DNA of 64,000 nucleotides from an uncultured Clostridia bacterium (GCA_947628175.1 CANQZA010000002.1:16033-80032); one strand, 5' to 3'; counted from the stretch's first letter, positions 51,651 through 61,238 are shown. Notes: generated by a model not told the origin, from the letters alone. Translations and numbers: made by a program.

Positions 51651-52565
51651 TTATTGTCTGAAGTCTGTGAATATTTCCTTGCTGCTCTCCTCAGGCGAAT
51701 AGCGCCAGAAATCAATATGACTGTCATTAATAAAATATGTAAGTGGCTGCGGCTGCGCGATTTCATTGAAGGTTTCGACAATGACGAGCTTGATTTTCAT
51801 TTTTGACGGAATGACCGATTTCACATAAACGGCAACCTGCTGTCCCACAAAAAGATTATCCTGCGGTTCGGCAAGACCCGCAAGGTTCGGCATAAGCTCC
51901 ACGAAAACGCCGTACTCCTCAATGCTTCTCACAACACCCGTTACCGTTTCTCCGGGTGAAAAGTATGATGCGTTTTCCTCCCAGCTTCCAAGCAGCTCTT
52001 TGAGCGAGAAGGTCATTTTCTCGGGTTCCTTTTTGCGCAGTACAACCTTTATGTTTTGCCCCTCGCAAAGGCGCTCGGCGGGGTGGACGATCCTCGATAC
52101 CGAAAGCATATCAATAGGGATAAGAGCGTTTATTCCCGCGCCTATGTCAATAAACGCGCCGAATTTTTCAAGGTGCGTGACACGAGCGTCAATTATATCG
52201 CCCTCGGTGAGTTTGCTCAAATATTCGTCAATACACCTTTGCTGAACGGCGCGGCGTGAGAGTATGGCAATCGTGTTGCCGTAAATGTCGCGTTCAAGGC
52301 CTGTTATACTGAAGCACACCTGTTTATTAACCTTTGATATGAGCGCAATATCTCTTACCTTACCCTCCTCTATCCCGACTGCGCCTTCCGTGCGGGGAAT
52401 GAATCCCCTTGCCGCACCGAGGTCAAGATGAAGATTGTGGTCCCTGTCGCACAGCAGAACACGCGCCTCACAGATTTCATTATTTATCATTGCATTTTTC
52501 ATTTCTTCCACGGAGTCGAAGCTTGCCGAAAGCTGCGAATTTTTCCCCTCCGGATAAAAGTTCAT
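51651..52565 (-). CDS. S1-domain RNA-binding protein (ribosomal protein S1-like)
   Basis: The 304-residue protein contains repeated S1 OB-folds: a degenerate one near residues 30-100, a clear one near 115-185 (EGDIIDARVTHLEKFGAFIDIGAGINALIPIDML) and a third near 200-255 (GETVTGVVRSIEEYGVFVELMPNLAGLAEP). A short C-terminal domain (NDSHIDFWRYSP) follows. It is shorter than full ribosomal S1 and is probably the S1-like protein found in Firmicutes. It likely binds mRNA or associates with ribosomes. It stands alone on the minus strand. Confidence 0.82.
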   Translation of the reverse strand: MNFYPEGKNSQLSASFDSVEEMKNAMINNEICEARVLLCDRDHNLHLDLGAARGFIPRTEGAVGIEEGKVRDIALISKVNKQVCFSITGLERDIYGNTIAILSRRAVQQRCIDEYLSKLTEGDIIDARVTHLEKFGAFIDIGAGINALIPIDMLSVSRIVHPAERLCEGQNIKVVLRKKEPEKMTFSLKELLGSWEENASYFSPGETVTGVVRSIEEYGVFVELMPNLAGLAEPQDNLFVGQQVAVYVKSVIPSKMKIKLVIVETFNEIAQPQPLTYFINDSHIDFWRYSPEESSKEIFTDFRQ

Positions 52566-52640
52566 ATACCATCACTCGTTTCAATTCTTGTAGTTAAATA
52601 TATGTGTAAAAAATGCGCATAATTCATAAAACGGTTTGTA

Positions 52641-52669
52641 TTGTAAAAAAATAACAGTAGTGCTATAAT
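52641..52669 (+). promoter_or_regulatory. SigA-type promoter of the DUF951-prfA gene block
   Basis: TTGTAA (52641-52646) and TATAAT (52664-52669) are 17 bp apart, about 70 bp before the DUF951 start. Confidence 0.7.
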
Positions 52670-52740
52670 AAGTAAAACCAATCAGCAAAAGAAATACACG
52701 CTTTTTGTTTTGCCAAAATGCAGACGGAGGAATGGTGAAT

Positions 52741-52932
52741 ATGCAGCTCAGGCTCGGTGATATATTGATTATGAAAAAACCGCATCCGTGCGGCTCTAAG
52801 GAATTTGAGCTTACAAGGCTCGGCGTGGATTATAAGCTAAAGTGCTGCGGCTGCGGCAGAGAGGTAATGATTCCCCGTATAAAAGCAGAGAAAAATATCA
52901 AGGCAGTTAAAGGTGAAGTCAATGACAGATAA
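52741..52932 (+). CDS. DUF951 family small zinc-ribbon-like protein
   Basis: The start is ATG 52741 behind cggagg...ggtgaat, giving 63 residues. The protein reads [30 protein letters not shown] and then [14 protein letters not shown]. It matches the DUF951 family, with Cys residues that look metal-binding (HPCG and CCGCGR). The function is unknown, although it is conserved next to translation genes in Firmicutes. It overlaps the prfA start by 11 bp, so translation is coupled. Confidence 0.88.
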   Translation: MQLRLGDILIMKKPHPCGSKEFELTRLGVDYKLKCCGCGREVMIPRIKAEKNIKAVKGEVNDR

Positions 52933-53998
52933 GCTTATAGAGGTAGAAAAAAGATTTGAGGAGGTCAGTGCGCTTGTATGCGACCCCGATATTGTCTCCG
53001 ACCAGGAAAAATACACAAAATTGATGAAAGAGCTCAAGCATCTCACTCCCGTTGTTGAAAAATTCAGGGAGTATAAAAAAGCGCAGGAGAACTTTGAAGA
53101 GGCAAAGGCAATGCTCGGCGAAGGCTCAATGGACAGTGATTTTGCCGAAATGGTAAAAGAGGAGCTTGAGCAGAGCAGACAGGATATTGACCGTATATCC
53201 GAGGAGCTTAAAATTTTGCTTTTGCCGCGTGATCCCAACGATGACAGAAATGTTATTATAGAAATCCGCGGCGGTGCGGGCGGGGAAGAAAGCGCTCTTT
53301 TTGCGGGCGTCCTTTTTCGTATGTATTCAATGTATGCAGAGACAAAGGGATATAAGACCGAGATTATAAACGCGAACGAAACGGGACTCGGCGGATATAA
53401 GGAAATCAGTTTTTCCGTAGAGGGGGACGGCGCGTATTCAAGATTCAAGTTTGAGTCGGGCGTTCACCGCGTCCAGCGTGTCCCGGAAACGGAAAGTCAG
53501 GGCAGAATACACACCTCCACGACGACTGTTGCCGTTCTTCCCGAGGCGGAAGAGGTGGATTTTGAAATCAATCCAAAGGATTTGCAGATAGATACTTTCC
53601 GTTCCTCGGGCGCGGGCGGGCAGCATATCAACAAGACTTCGTCCGCAATCCGTATCACACATATTCCGACGGGTACGGTTGTCGAATGTCAGGATGAACG
53701 CTCCCAGCATAAGAATAAGGAAAAGGCGCTTAAGGTTTTGCGCTCGCGCCTTTATGAAGAAGAAAAGGCAAAGCACGACGCACAGATTGCGGGCGAAAGA
53801 AAATCACAGGTCGGCACAGGCGACAGAAGTGAGAGAATCAGAACATATAATTATCCGCAGGGCAGAGTTTCGGACCACCGAATCGGTCTTACACTTTATA
53901 AGCTTGAGCAGTTTTTAAACGGAGATCTTGACGAGATGATTGATGCCTTGATTACTGCGGACACAGCGGAAAAGCTCAAGGCGCAGGGTGAAGCATAA
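52922..53998 (+). CDS. prfA: Peptide chain release factor 1
   Basis: The 358-residue length is normal for RF1. The start is ATG 52922 inside the DUF951 3' end, after aaaggtgaa. The codon-recognition region resembles the RF1 PxT type ([16 protein letters not shown]), and the catalytic GGQ loop is present as [25 protein letters not shown]. The end carries the [27 protein letters not shown] pattern. It recognises UAA and UAG. PrmC is not next to it; the Sua5-CoaE fusion is, 23 bp downstream. Confidence 0.97.
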   Translation: MTDKLIEVEKRFEEVSALVCDPDIVSDQEKYTKLMKELKHLTPVVEKFREYKKAQENFEEAKAMLGEGSMDSDFAEMVKEELEQSRQDIDRISEELKILLLPRDPNDDRNVIIEIRGGAGGEESALFAGVLFRMYSMYAETKGYKTEIINANETGLGGYKEISFSVEGDGAYSRFKFESGVHRVQRVPETESQGRIHTSTTTVAVLPEAEEVDFEINPKDLQIDTFRSSGAGGQHINKTSSAIRITHIPTGTVVECQDERSQHKNKEKALKVLRSRLYEEEKAKHDAQIAGERKSQVGTGDRSERIRTYNYPQGRVSDHRIGLTLYKLEQFLNGDLDEMIDALITADTAEKLKAQGEA

Positions 53999-54021
53999 AA
54001 AAGACAGACGGAACAAGTATA

Positions 54022-55590
54022 ATGAATACGAAGATTTTATCTACAGATGAATATGATATTGCTCTTGCGGGTGAAATAATCAGAAACGGCGGACTCGTTG
54101 CGTTTCCGACGGAAACGGTATACGGTCTCGGAGCAAACGCGCTTGACGATCATGCGGTAAAAAAAATTTATGCCGCAAAGGGCAGACCGAGCGACAATCC
54201 GCTGATTGTTCATATCAGTAAAAAGGAGGATATTGTCCCCCTGGTTAAGGAAATTACGCCGAAGGCACAGGCGCTTATTGACGCGTTTTTTCCTTCTCCG
54301 CTCACAATCATTCTGCCCAAAAGCGGCATTATAGGCAATACGGTCAGCGGCGGGCTTGATACGGTGGCAGTGCGTATGCCCGAAAATGAGATCGCGAGAA
54401 AGCTTATTCAGGCGGCGGGCTGTCCCATTGCGGCGCCGAGCGCAAACACCTCCGGCCTGCCCTCGCCGACGAAGGCAAAGTATGTTATTGACGATATGAA
54501 CGGCAGGATTGATGCCGTAATTGACGGCGGGGACTGCAAATTCGGCGTGGAGTCAACCGTTATAACCCTTGTGCCTGACACGCCGGTCATTTTAAGACCC
54601 GGCGCCGTAACACAGGAGATGATAGAAGCGGTTATAGGCAGGGTCAGTATTGACAAGGCGGTTTTGGAGGGAATGAAAAATGATGAAACCGCTGCTTCCC
54701 CCGGTATGAAATATAAGCATTATTCGCCAAAGACAAAAGTGGTTATTGTAAATGCAGATAAGGGAGAATATGAAAATTTTGTAAATGCAAGGAAAAATGC
54801 CGCCGCTCTCTGCTACGAGGGTGACAATGTGACAATTAAAAAGGTGACATACGGCAGGGAGGAGGACGCTCTGTCCCAGGCAAGAGAGCTTTTTGACGCG
54901 CTCAGGAGGCTGGACGAAATCGGTGTCGGCAAGGTTTATGCCAGAATACCGCAGACAAACGGTGTGGGAATGGCTGTGTATAACCGCCTTATCCGTGCTG
55001 CCGCTTTTAATGTTATTGATTTGAAAAAACCGTTTACCATCGGTCTTACAGGGCAGACAGGCGCGGGAAAAGGCTTTGTGTGCCGTTATTTCAGGGAACT
55101 CGGTTTTACCGTTATTGACAGTGACGCCGTTGTAAAATATATATATGCGCAAAACGCTGAACTTCTACGGCGTCTTTGCGACGAATTCGGGCAGGATATT
55201 ATTGAAAAGGGTGTTCTTGACAGGAAAAGGCTCGCCGAAATTGTTTTTAACGATAGTGTAAAGCTGAAAAAGCTCAATTCCATTGTTCACCCTGCCGTGA
55301 TGGAGGAGTGTAAAAAAAGAGCACACGGACTCTGTGTTCTGGACGCGCCGCAGCTTTTTGAGGCGGGTGCGCAAAGAGACTGCTATAAAATAATATCCGT
55401 TACAGCGCCTACCGGACTGAGAATGCAGCGTATCATTGAGCGTGACGGTATTACTGCCGACATGGCAATGAGCAGGATAAACGCACAGCTTTCGGAGGAA
55501 TTTTATACAGACCATTCCGATTTTGTCATTAAAAATGACGGCTCGGATATAAAAATACAAATTGACAGAATATTGGAGGAAATATTATGA
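54022..55590 (+). CDS. Fusion: threonylcarbamoyl-AMP synthase (Sua5/YwlC) with dephospho-CoA kinase (CoaE)
   Basis: The 522-residue ORF joins two enzymes. Residues 1-335 are Sua5/YrdC: GGLVAFPTETVYGLGANAL, KIYAAKGRPSDNPLIVHI, PSANTSGLPSPTKA and SPGMKYKHYSP, plus a C-terminal Sua5 domain. They make threonylcarbamoyl-AMP for t6A37 in tRNA. After LKKPF, residues 340-522 are CoaE: TIGLTGQTGAGKGFVCRYF (Walker A), VIDSDAVVK, VLDRKRLAEIVFNDSVKLKKLNSIVHPAV and a RIERD-like lid, the last step of CoA synthesis. The open frame across the junction appears genuine. The two genes are usually separate. Confidence 0.9.
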   Translation: MNTKILSTDEYDIALAGEIIRNGGLVAFPTETVYGLGANALDDHAVKKIYAAKGRPSDNPLIVHISKKEDIVPLVKEITPKAQALIDAFFPSPLTIILPKSGIIGNTVSGGLDTVAVRMPENEIARKLIQAAGCPIAAPSANTSGLPSPTKAKYVIDDMNGRIDAVIDGGDCKFGVESTVITLVPDTPVILRPGAVTQEMIEAVIGRVSIDKAVLEGMKNDETAASPGMKYKHYSPKTKVVIVNADKGEYENFVNARKNAAALCYEGDNVTIKKVTYGREEDALSQARELFDALRRLDEIGVGKVYARIPQTNGVGMAVYNRLIRAAAFNVIDLKKPFTIGLTGQTGAGKGFVCRYFRELGFTVIDSDAVVKYIYAQNAELLRRLCDEFGQDIIEKGVLDRKRLAEIVFNDSVKLKKLNSIVHPAVMEECKKRAHGLCVLDAPQLFEAGAQRDCYKIISVTAPTGLRMQRIIERDGITADMAMSRINAQLSEEFYTDHSDFVIKNDGSDIKIQIDRILEEIL

Positions 55591-56993
55591 GTGAAAAAAC
55601 AAGGGCGCAGGAGCTCAGGGAGCTTTTGTTCAACAAAAAGGAAAACGGCGTCGATTTTATGAGCGACGACGAGATTGCGAGATGCGACAAATTCTGTGAG
55701 GGGTATAAAAAATTCCTTTTTGAAAATAAGACAGAGAGAGAATTTGCAAAATCGGCGGAGGAGCTTGCTGTCAAAAACGGCTTTGAGCCGTTTGACGAAT
55801 TTGCCCGAGAGCTTAAACCGGGCGCAAAGGTCTACAAAATGAACAGGAACAAGGCAATTATCCTCTGTGTAAAGGGCAAAAAAAGTGTAAAAGAGGGCGT
55901 AAGAATAAGCGCCGCACACATTGATTCGCCGAGAATTGATTTAAAGCAGTGCCCTGTTTATGAAGATTCAGGGCTCGGATTTTTTAAAACGCACTATTAT
56001 GGGGGAATAAAAAAATATCAGTGGACTGCAATACCGCTTTCTCTTCATGGCAGAATATGCAAAAATGACGGTTCTTATATTGATGTAAAGCTCGGCGAGG
56101 AGCCGAACGAGCCTAAGTTTTGCATTACGGATATACTCCCTCACCTCGGCGCTGAGCAGATGGCGAGAAAGGCAAGCGAAATCGTAAAGGGAGAGGAACT
56201 CAATGTGGTTATCGGCTCAAGACCGTTCAGGGACGATAAGGAGAGCGAAAAAATAAAGCTCAATCTTCTCAATATTCTTTATGAAAAATACGGCATTGTC
56301 GAACGGGATTTTCTTTCGGCCGAGCTTGAACTTGTACCTGCCTTTTCGGTTGACGATATCGGCTTTGACAGAAGTCTTATAGGCGGCTACGGCCACGACG
56401 ACCGTGTCTGCTCATATCCTGCAATGCAGGCGATTTTTGATATGGATACCGTGCCTGAGTACACGGCCGTTACAGTCCTTACGGACAAGGAAGAAACAGG
56501 CTCGGACGGCAACACGGGGCTCAATTCAAGCTATCTTAAATATTTTATTGCGGATTTGGCAAGGCTTGAGGGGCTTGAGGGCAGAGATGTTCTGCGCCAT
56601 TCAAAGTGTCTTTCCGCAGATGTGAATGCGGCGTTTGATCCGACATGGCCGTCACAATTTGAGAAAAACAACGCCTCCTTTATCAATCACGGAGTTGTTG
56701 TAACAAAATTCACAGGCTCAAGGGGCAAGGCCGGAACAAGCGACGCATCGGCCGAATATGTCAGCTTCGTTAAAAACCTTATGGAATCAAACGGCGTTTT
56801 GTGGCAGAGCGGTGAACTCGGCAAGGTTGACGGCGGAGGCGGAGGCACCGTCGCAATGTATATAGCAAACCTGGATGTTGATGTTATTGATGTGGGCGTC
56901 CCTGTTTTGTCAATGCACTCGCCGTATGAAATTGTAAGCAAAATCGACACCTATATGGCATATAAGGCATTTTTAACATTTTTTACCAAGTAA
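55587..56993 (+). CDS. M18-family aspartyl/leucyl-type zinc aminopeptidase
   Basis: The 468-residue protein begins at the ATG that overlaps the fusion gene stop by 4 bp. M18 landmarks are VRISAAHIDSPRIDLKQCPVYED (first zinc His and Asp), YGGIKKYQW, HLGAEQMARK, GGYGHDDRVCSYPAMQAI, TDKEETGSDGNTG (catalytic Glu pair), SADVNAAFDPTW and GKAGTSDASAEY. M18 enzymes form dodecameric tetrahedra and remove acidic or neutral N-terminal residues. It probably acts in peptide recycling. No signal peptide is seen. Confidence 0.9.
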   Translation: MSEKTRAQELRELLFNKKENGVDFMSDDEIARCDKFCEGYKKFLFENKTEREFAKSAEELAVKNGFEPFDEFARELKPGAKVYKMNRNKAIILCVKGKKSVKEGVRISAAHIDSPRIDLKQCPVYEDSGLGFFKTHYYGGIKKYQWTAIPLSLHGRICKNDGSYIDVKLGEEPNEPKFCITDILPHLGAEQMARKASEIVKGEELNVVIGSRPFRDDKESEKIKLNLLNILYEKYGIVERDFLSAELELVPAFSVDDIGFDRSLIGGYGHDDRVCSYPAMQAIFDMDTVPEYTAVTVLTDKEETGSDGNTGLNSSYLKYFIADLARLEGLEGRDVLRHSKCLSADVNAAFDPTWPSQFEKNNASFINHGVVVTKFTGSRGKAGTSDASAEYVSFVKNLMESNGVLWQSGELGKVDGGGGGTVAMYIANLDVDVIDVGVPVLSMHSPYEIVSKIDTYMAYKAFLTFFTK

Positions 56994-57059
56994 AAATATA
57001 ATGTAATAGACCTGTCTGCCTCACCGCGTATAATCGGGGCTTTCACAGAAGGTGGTATT

Positions 57060-57854
57060 ATGAAAAAAATCCTTATAATAGGAACAGGCGGTACGATTGC
57101 GTCAAAAAAAGGGGATAGAATCAGCCTTGATTCGCCGTTGAAAATCCTTGATTATGTAAGCTGCAAAAATGTGAAATTCGACTGTGTTTCACCTTTTTGT
57201 GTCTTTTCCGAAAATATTGATTTTGATAACTGGCAGAGGCTTATAAACTGTCTTGAAGATGTTGATTTTGACAGGTATGACGGTGTTATCATTCTCCACG
57301 GGTCAGATACGCTTGCGTATACGGGCGCGCTTTTGGCAAATCTTTTTTATGACAAAACAATCGTTCTTGTGGCGTCCGATAAACCTGTTGAGCAGAGCGG
57401 CTCAAATGCCGCACCTAATTTTGAGCGGGCGGTTGAGTTTATTTCGGAGGGCGTCAGGGGTGTTTATATAAGCTTTGACAGGCTCTACCGCGCAATCCGA
57501 ACAACAAGCGCCGATGAAAATGACGAGTTTTACGCTGTCGGCAAGGGCACGGGCTTTATAAAAAATCCCGTTTTTACGCCAAAAAATATTCTGGTAATAA
57601 AGCCGTATATCAATATTGACTATAAGAATTACAACCTGGACGGTGTTGACGCGGTTTTGCACACGATGTATCATTCCGCTACCGCACCCGAGAGCGTAAG
57701 AGCGTTTGAGGAAAAATGCAAAGCAAGGAACATACCGTTTTACTTTGTGACGGCAAAGAGCCGTGCCGATTATGAAACGGCCCGTGATTTTGAAAATATA
57801 ATTTTTAATTCCACCGTTGAAAACGCTTATGCAAGATTGTTGTTGACAAAATAA
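57060..57854 (+). CDS. Asparaginase/glutaminase-family protein, short form
   Basis: The 264-residue protein has both threonine active-site motifs: IIGTGGTIASKKG (about residues 5-17) and VIILHGSDTLAYTGALL (about residues 78-94), plus VLVASDKPVEQSGSNAAPNF. Family members are usually around 320-340 residues, so the C-terminal domain is shortened, though a plausible compact end remains (TVENAYARLLL). It should hydrolyse asparagine or a related amide, but activity is uncertain. The stop lies within the promoter for the trp operon leader. The gene starts behind gaaggtgg. Confidence 0.85.
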   Translation: MKKILIIGTGGTIASKKGDRISLDSPLKILDYVSCKNVKFDCVSPFCVFSENIDFDNWQRLINCLEDVDFDRYDGVIILHGSDTLAYTGALLANLFYDKTIVLVASDKPVEQSGSNAAPNFERAVEFISEGVRGVYISFDRLYRAIRTTSADENDEFYAVGKGTGFIKNPVFTPKNILVIKPYINIDYKNYNLDGVDAVLHTMYHSATAPESVRAFEEKCKARNIPFYFVTAKSRADYETARDFENIIFNSTVENAYARLLLTK

Positions 57855-57872
57855 AAGGAAAGTGCTAAAATA
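57844..57872 (+). promoter_or_regulatory. SigA-type promoter of the trp operon
   Basis: TTGACA (57844-57849) and TAAAAT (57867-57872) are 17 bp apart. The -35 lies within the last codons of the asparaginase gene. Confidence 0.85.
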
Positions 57873-57884
57873 AATAAAAATTGA

Positions 57885-58160
57885 ATCCAAACCGTTGAGG
57901 CGGAGATAAAAATAAGATACGAGCTTACAGAGAGCCCTGTTGCTGGAAATGGGCAGTAAACGGCTTATTAAATGGACCGCTGAGGGTACGGTGAAAGGCA
58001 CGATAACCGCCGAGTATCCCGTAACGCGATGGCCTGCGTAAGTGGCCGGAGATATGATGGTATCTTGCAAAGAGTACGGCTTGTGCCGTAAAACAGGGTG
58101 GCACCGCGGAATGAAATTTCGTCCCTGGCAGTATTTTTATACTGCCGGGGATTTTTTTAC
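57885..58160 (+). ncRNA. T-box leader, Trp-specific, with terminator
   Basis: This leader fills most of the 337-bp gap before trpE. The T-box sequence AGGGTGGCACCGCGG is at 58095-58109. Stem I shows AGAGAGCC and GCTGGAAATGGGC elements and a specifier TGG (57973-57975) within aaaTGGacc. The terminator stem CCCTGGCAGTA/TACTGCCGGGG (58123-58150) is followed by seven T. Uncharged tRNA-Trp should bind and allow read-through into trpE. Confidence 0.95.
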
Positions 58161-58191
58161 CCTTTTTGACAGATACGGAAAGGAAACAGCT

Positions 58192-59658
58192 ATGAAAATA
58201 AAACCAACGCTTGACGAAGTGATAAAAAATTATCTTTCCTACAAAACAGTGCCGATAAGCATTGAAATGCCGGCTCAGGTGACGCCGATACAAGTGCTCA
58301 AAAAGCTCAAAAAAATAAGCTCCCACTGCTATATGCTTGAGTCTGTTGAGGATACAAACGAAACGGGGCGCTACACTTTTCTCGGCTTTGATCCCAAGGC
58401 GGAGGTGAGCTGTAAAAACGGCAATGTTACGGTTATCGACGAGTATGCCGTTAAAAGCTACAGGGATAATCCTAAAAAATATATTCGGGAAATTCTTGAC
58501 AACCACAAGAGCCCGAGGCTTGATTTTCTGCCGACCTTTACGGGCGGACTTGTTGGCTATTTCGGATATGATTATATTAAATACAGTGAGCCGTCGCTCC
58601 GGCTCGACGCCGAGGATGACGGCAGCTTTAAAGATGTTGACCTTATGCTTTTTGACAAGGTTATCGCCTTTGACAACAGGGAAAATAAAATTATTCTCAT
58701 ATGCAATATGCAGACGGATAATGCAGACGCAAATTACGCCGCAGCCGTAAAAGAGCTTGAGATAATGAAAGAGGTAATAGAAAACGGTGAATGTGCCCGA
58801 CCGCCGGCGCCTGTTCTCAAATCCGAATTCGAGCCCCTTTTTGACGCGAAGCAGTACGCCGCAATGGTGGAAAAGGCAAAGCGGTATATACGGGAGGGAG
58901 ATATTTTTCAGGTTGTTCTCTCAAATAGATTAGAGGCAAAAATGAGCGGTTCTCTTTTCGGCGCGTATGAGGTTTTAAGAAAGCTCAATCCGTCTCCCTA
59001 TATGTTTTACTTCTCATCAGATGATATTGAAATTGCGGGTGCGTCGCCTGAAACGCTTGTTAAGCTGGACAACAAAAAGCTTTATACCTATCCCCTTGCG
59101 GGCACAAGACCGAGAGGAAAAACCAAGCAGGAGGACGATGCGCTTGAGGCAGGACTTTTAAAAGACCCCAAAGAGCTGTCAGAGCACAATATGCTTGTGG
59201 ATCTTGGAAGAAACGATCTGGGAAAAATCAGTAAATTCGGTACAGTCAGGGTGGAAAAATACCATCAGATACTCAGATTCAGTCATGTTATGCATATCGG
59301 CTCAACGGTTACGGGAGAAATCAGAGAGGACAAAACAGCGCTTGACGCGGTTGACGCTGTTCTTCCGGCAGGCACTCTTTCGGGCGCACCGAAAATAAGA
59401 GCAATGGAGATTATTAACGAGCTTGAGAACAATAAGCGCGGAATTTACGGCGGAGCAATAGGCTATATTGATCTTACGGGAAATCTTGATACCTGCATTG
59501 CGATACGAATTGCATTTAAGAAAAAGGGCAGAGTGTATGTCCGTTCAGGAGCGGGAATCGTTGCTGACAGCGTTCCCGAAAAGGAGCATCAGGAATGTAT
59601 AAACAAGGCAAGGGCTGTTATTAAGGCGCTTGAAATCAGTCAGGGGGGCTCGGTATGA
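58192..59658 (+). CDS. trpE: Anthranilate synthase component I
   Basis: The ORF track extends into the leader; the real start is ATG 58192 behind aggaaa, giving 488 residues. It has the feedback-site-like YMLESVEDTNETGRYTFLGFDP near residue 45, EGDIFQVVLSNRLEAK, AGASPETLVKL, PLAGTRPRGKT, ELSEHNMLVDLGRNDLGKIS and GTLSGAPKIRAMEII. It forms anthranilate from chorismate with TrpG. It overlaps trpG by 4 bp. The upstream T-box controls it. Confidence 0.97.
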   Translation: MKIKPTLDEVIKNYLSYKTVPISIEMPAQVTPIQVLKKLKKISSHCYMLESVEDTNETGRYTFLGFDPKAEVSCKNGNVTVIDEYAVKSYRDNPKKYIREILDNHKSPRLDFLPTFTGGLVGYFGYDYIKYSEPSLRLDAEDDGSFKDVDLMLFDKVIAFDNRENKIILICNMQTDNADANYAAAVKELEIMKEVIENGECARPPAPVLKSEFEPLFDAKQYAAMVEKAKRYIREGDIFQVVLSNRLEAKMSGSLFGAYEVLRKLNPSPYMFYFSSDDIEIAGASPETLVKLDNKKLYTYPLAGTRPRGKTKQEDDALEAGLLKDPKELSEHNMLVDLGRNDLGKISKFGTVRVEKYHQILRFSHVMHIGSTVTGEIREDKTALDAVDAVLPAGTLSGAPKIRAMEIINELENNKRGIYGGAIGYIDLTGNLDTCIAIRIAFKKKGRVYVRSGAGIVADSVPEKEHQECINKARAVIKALEISQGGSV

Positions 59659-60221
59659 TTTTGCTTATTGATAACTACGATTCGTTTTCCTATAATCTCT
59701 ATCAGCTCATCGGTTCCGTGAATCCCGACATCATGGTTATAAGAAATGACACCATGACTGTTGATGAGATAAAGCGCCTCGCGCCCGATCACATTGTGCT
59801 TTCACCCGGACCGGGCAGGCCCGAGGATGCGGGAGTATGTATAGATGTGGCAAGACAGCTCGGCACATCCTCTAAAATTTTGGGTGTTTGTCTCGGTCAC
59901 CAGTCTATATGCAGTGCGTTCGGCGCCACGGTAGGCTATGCGAAGGAGCTTATGCACGGAAGACAGAGCATTTGCGCCGTTGATAACAGCGACCGGCTTT
60001 TTAAAGGGCTAAACAGCCGTATCAAGGTTGCCCGCTATCATTCCCTTGCGGCGGTTGGGGATACAATACCCGATTGTCTTGCGGTGACGGCAAAAACAGA
60101 TGACGGCGAGATTATGGCCGTCAGGCACAGGGAATTTCCCGTTTACGGAGTACAGTTTCACCCCGAGTCTATCATGACTCCCGATGGAATGACTATAATC
60201 AAAAACTTTTTGGAGGAATGA
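59655..60221 (+). CDS. trpG: Anthranilate synthase component II (glutamine amidotransferase)
   Basis: The 188-residue class I amidotransferase has LLIDNYDSFSYNLYQLIG, LSPGPGRPEDAG, the nucleophile elbow ILGVCLGHQSI (Cys near residue 79), and the His-Glu of VYGVQFHPESIMTP. It supplies ammonia to TrpE. It overlaps trpE by 4 bp and is separated from trpD by 3 bp. It may also serve p-aminobenzoate synthesis, as no separate PabA is present in the folate cluster (inference). Confidence 0.95.
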   Translation: MILLIDNYDSFSYNLYQLIGSVNPDIMVIRNDTMTVDEIKRLAPDHIVLSPGPGRPEDAGVCIDVARQLGTSSKILGVCLGHQSICSAFGATVGYAKELMHGRQSICAVDNSDRLFKGLNSRIKVARYHSLAAVGDTIPDCLAVTAKTDDGEIMAVRHREFPVYGVQFHPESIMTPDGMTIIKNFLEE

Positions 60222-60224
60222 ATT

Positions 60225-61238
60225 ATGATTATTGACGCATTGAAAAAGGTTTCTGAAAAAAAGAACCTTACCTATGATGAGGCGAGAGACGCAATAGATG
60301 AAATTATGAGCGGAGCGGTTTCGCCTGTTGTGATATCCTCTTTTTTAACAGCTCTTGCCATGAAGGGCGAAACAGATGACGAAATTGCCGGCGCGGCGGA
60401 GGGAATGCGCTCAAAGGCAACCGCCCTTAAACACGGTATGCCTGTACTGGATATAGTCGGAACAGGCGGAGACAAATCAAATTCCTTTAACATCTCAACA
60501 ACGGCGTCGTTTATAATTGCCGCGGCAGGTGTTAAAATTGCAAAGCACGGCAACAGGGCGGCGTCATCAAAATCCGGCGCGGCAGACTGTCTGGAAGCTC
60601 TGGGTGTAAACATCAACGCCTCTGTTGAAACAATGGAAAAATGCCTTGAAGAAAACGATATAAGCTTTTGTTTTGCGCAGAAATATCACAGCGCAATGAG
60701 ATTCGTGGGTCCCGTAAGAAAGGAAATCGGAATCAGAACCATATTCAATGTTTTAGGCCCGCTTACAAATCCCGCAAGAGCAACGATGATGGTGCTCGGT
60801 GTTTTCAGTGAAGAATTTGTTGAAAAAATTGCCAAGGCGCTTGTAAAGCTCGGCGTTGACAATGCCCTTGTTGTTTACGGAAAAGACTGCCTTGATGAAA
60901 TCAGTGTCTGCGGCGATACAAAGATAGCCGAAATAAGAGGCACGGATATAAAATATATGACAATAAATCCGCAGATGTTCGGATATGAGACCTATACGAA
61001 AGAGGAACTGCTCGGCGGAACACCGCAGGATAACGCGAAAATCACCGTTGATGTTCTCACCGGCAAAGCAACTCCCGCGCAAAGAACGGTCACCGTTATG
61101 AATGCAGGTGCGGGTATTTATGTTGCGCACCCGGAAATGACGCTGGCAGAATGTATGAAAACCGCCGAACAGATGATCGATTCCGGCAGGGCATATGAAA
61201 AATTGCAGCAGTTTATTAAAGCGACAAACAGGGAATGA
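60225..61238 (+). CDS. trpD: Anthranilate phosphoribosyltransferase
   Basis: The 337-residue protein has LDIVGTGGDKSNSFNISTTASFIIAAAGVKIAKHGNRAASSKSGAADCLEALG, the PRPP- and anthranilate-binding core (GTGGD and KHGNR), then VRKEIGIRTIFNVLGPLTNPA. It joins anthranilate to PRPP. Length is normal. A 116-bp gap with a small inverted repeat (cccgc / gcggg near 61284-61310) separates it from trpC. Confidence 0.97.
   Translation: MIIDALKKVSEKKNLTYDEARDAIDEIMSGAVSPVVISSFLTALAMKGETDDEIAGAAEGMRSKATALKHGMPVLDIVGTGGDKSNSFNISTTASFIIAAAGVKIAKHGNRAASSKSGAADCLEALGVNINASVETMEKCLEENDISFCFAQKYHSAMRFVGPVRKEIGIRTIFNVLGPLTNPARATMMVLGVFSEEFVEKIAKALVKLGVDNALVVYGKDCLDEISVCGDTKIAEIRGTDIKYMTINPQMFGYETYTKEELLGGTPQDNAKITVDVLTGKATPAQRTVTVMNAGAGIYVAHPEMTLAECMKTAEQMIDSGRAYEKLQQFIKATNRE

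Noticed and set aside
57855-58191. trp leader peptide (transcription attenuation by translation) or N-terminal extension of trpE
   Set aside because: The conserved T-box sequence and a UGG specifier explain the region, and the ORF extension runs through the structured leader.
59644-59649. G6 run near the trpE end as a further slippage tract
   Set aside because: Six bases is within chance expectation and lies in a housekeeping gene; it is not comparable with the C9-C10 runs.
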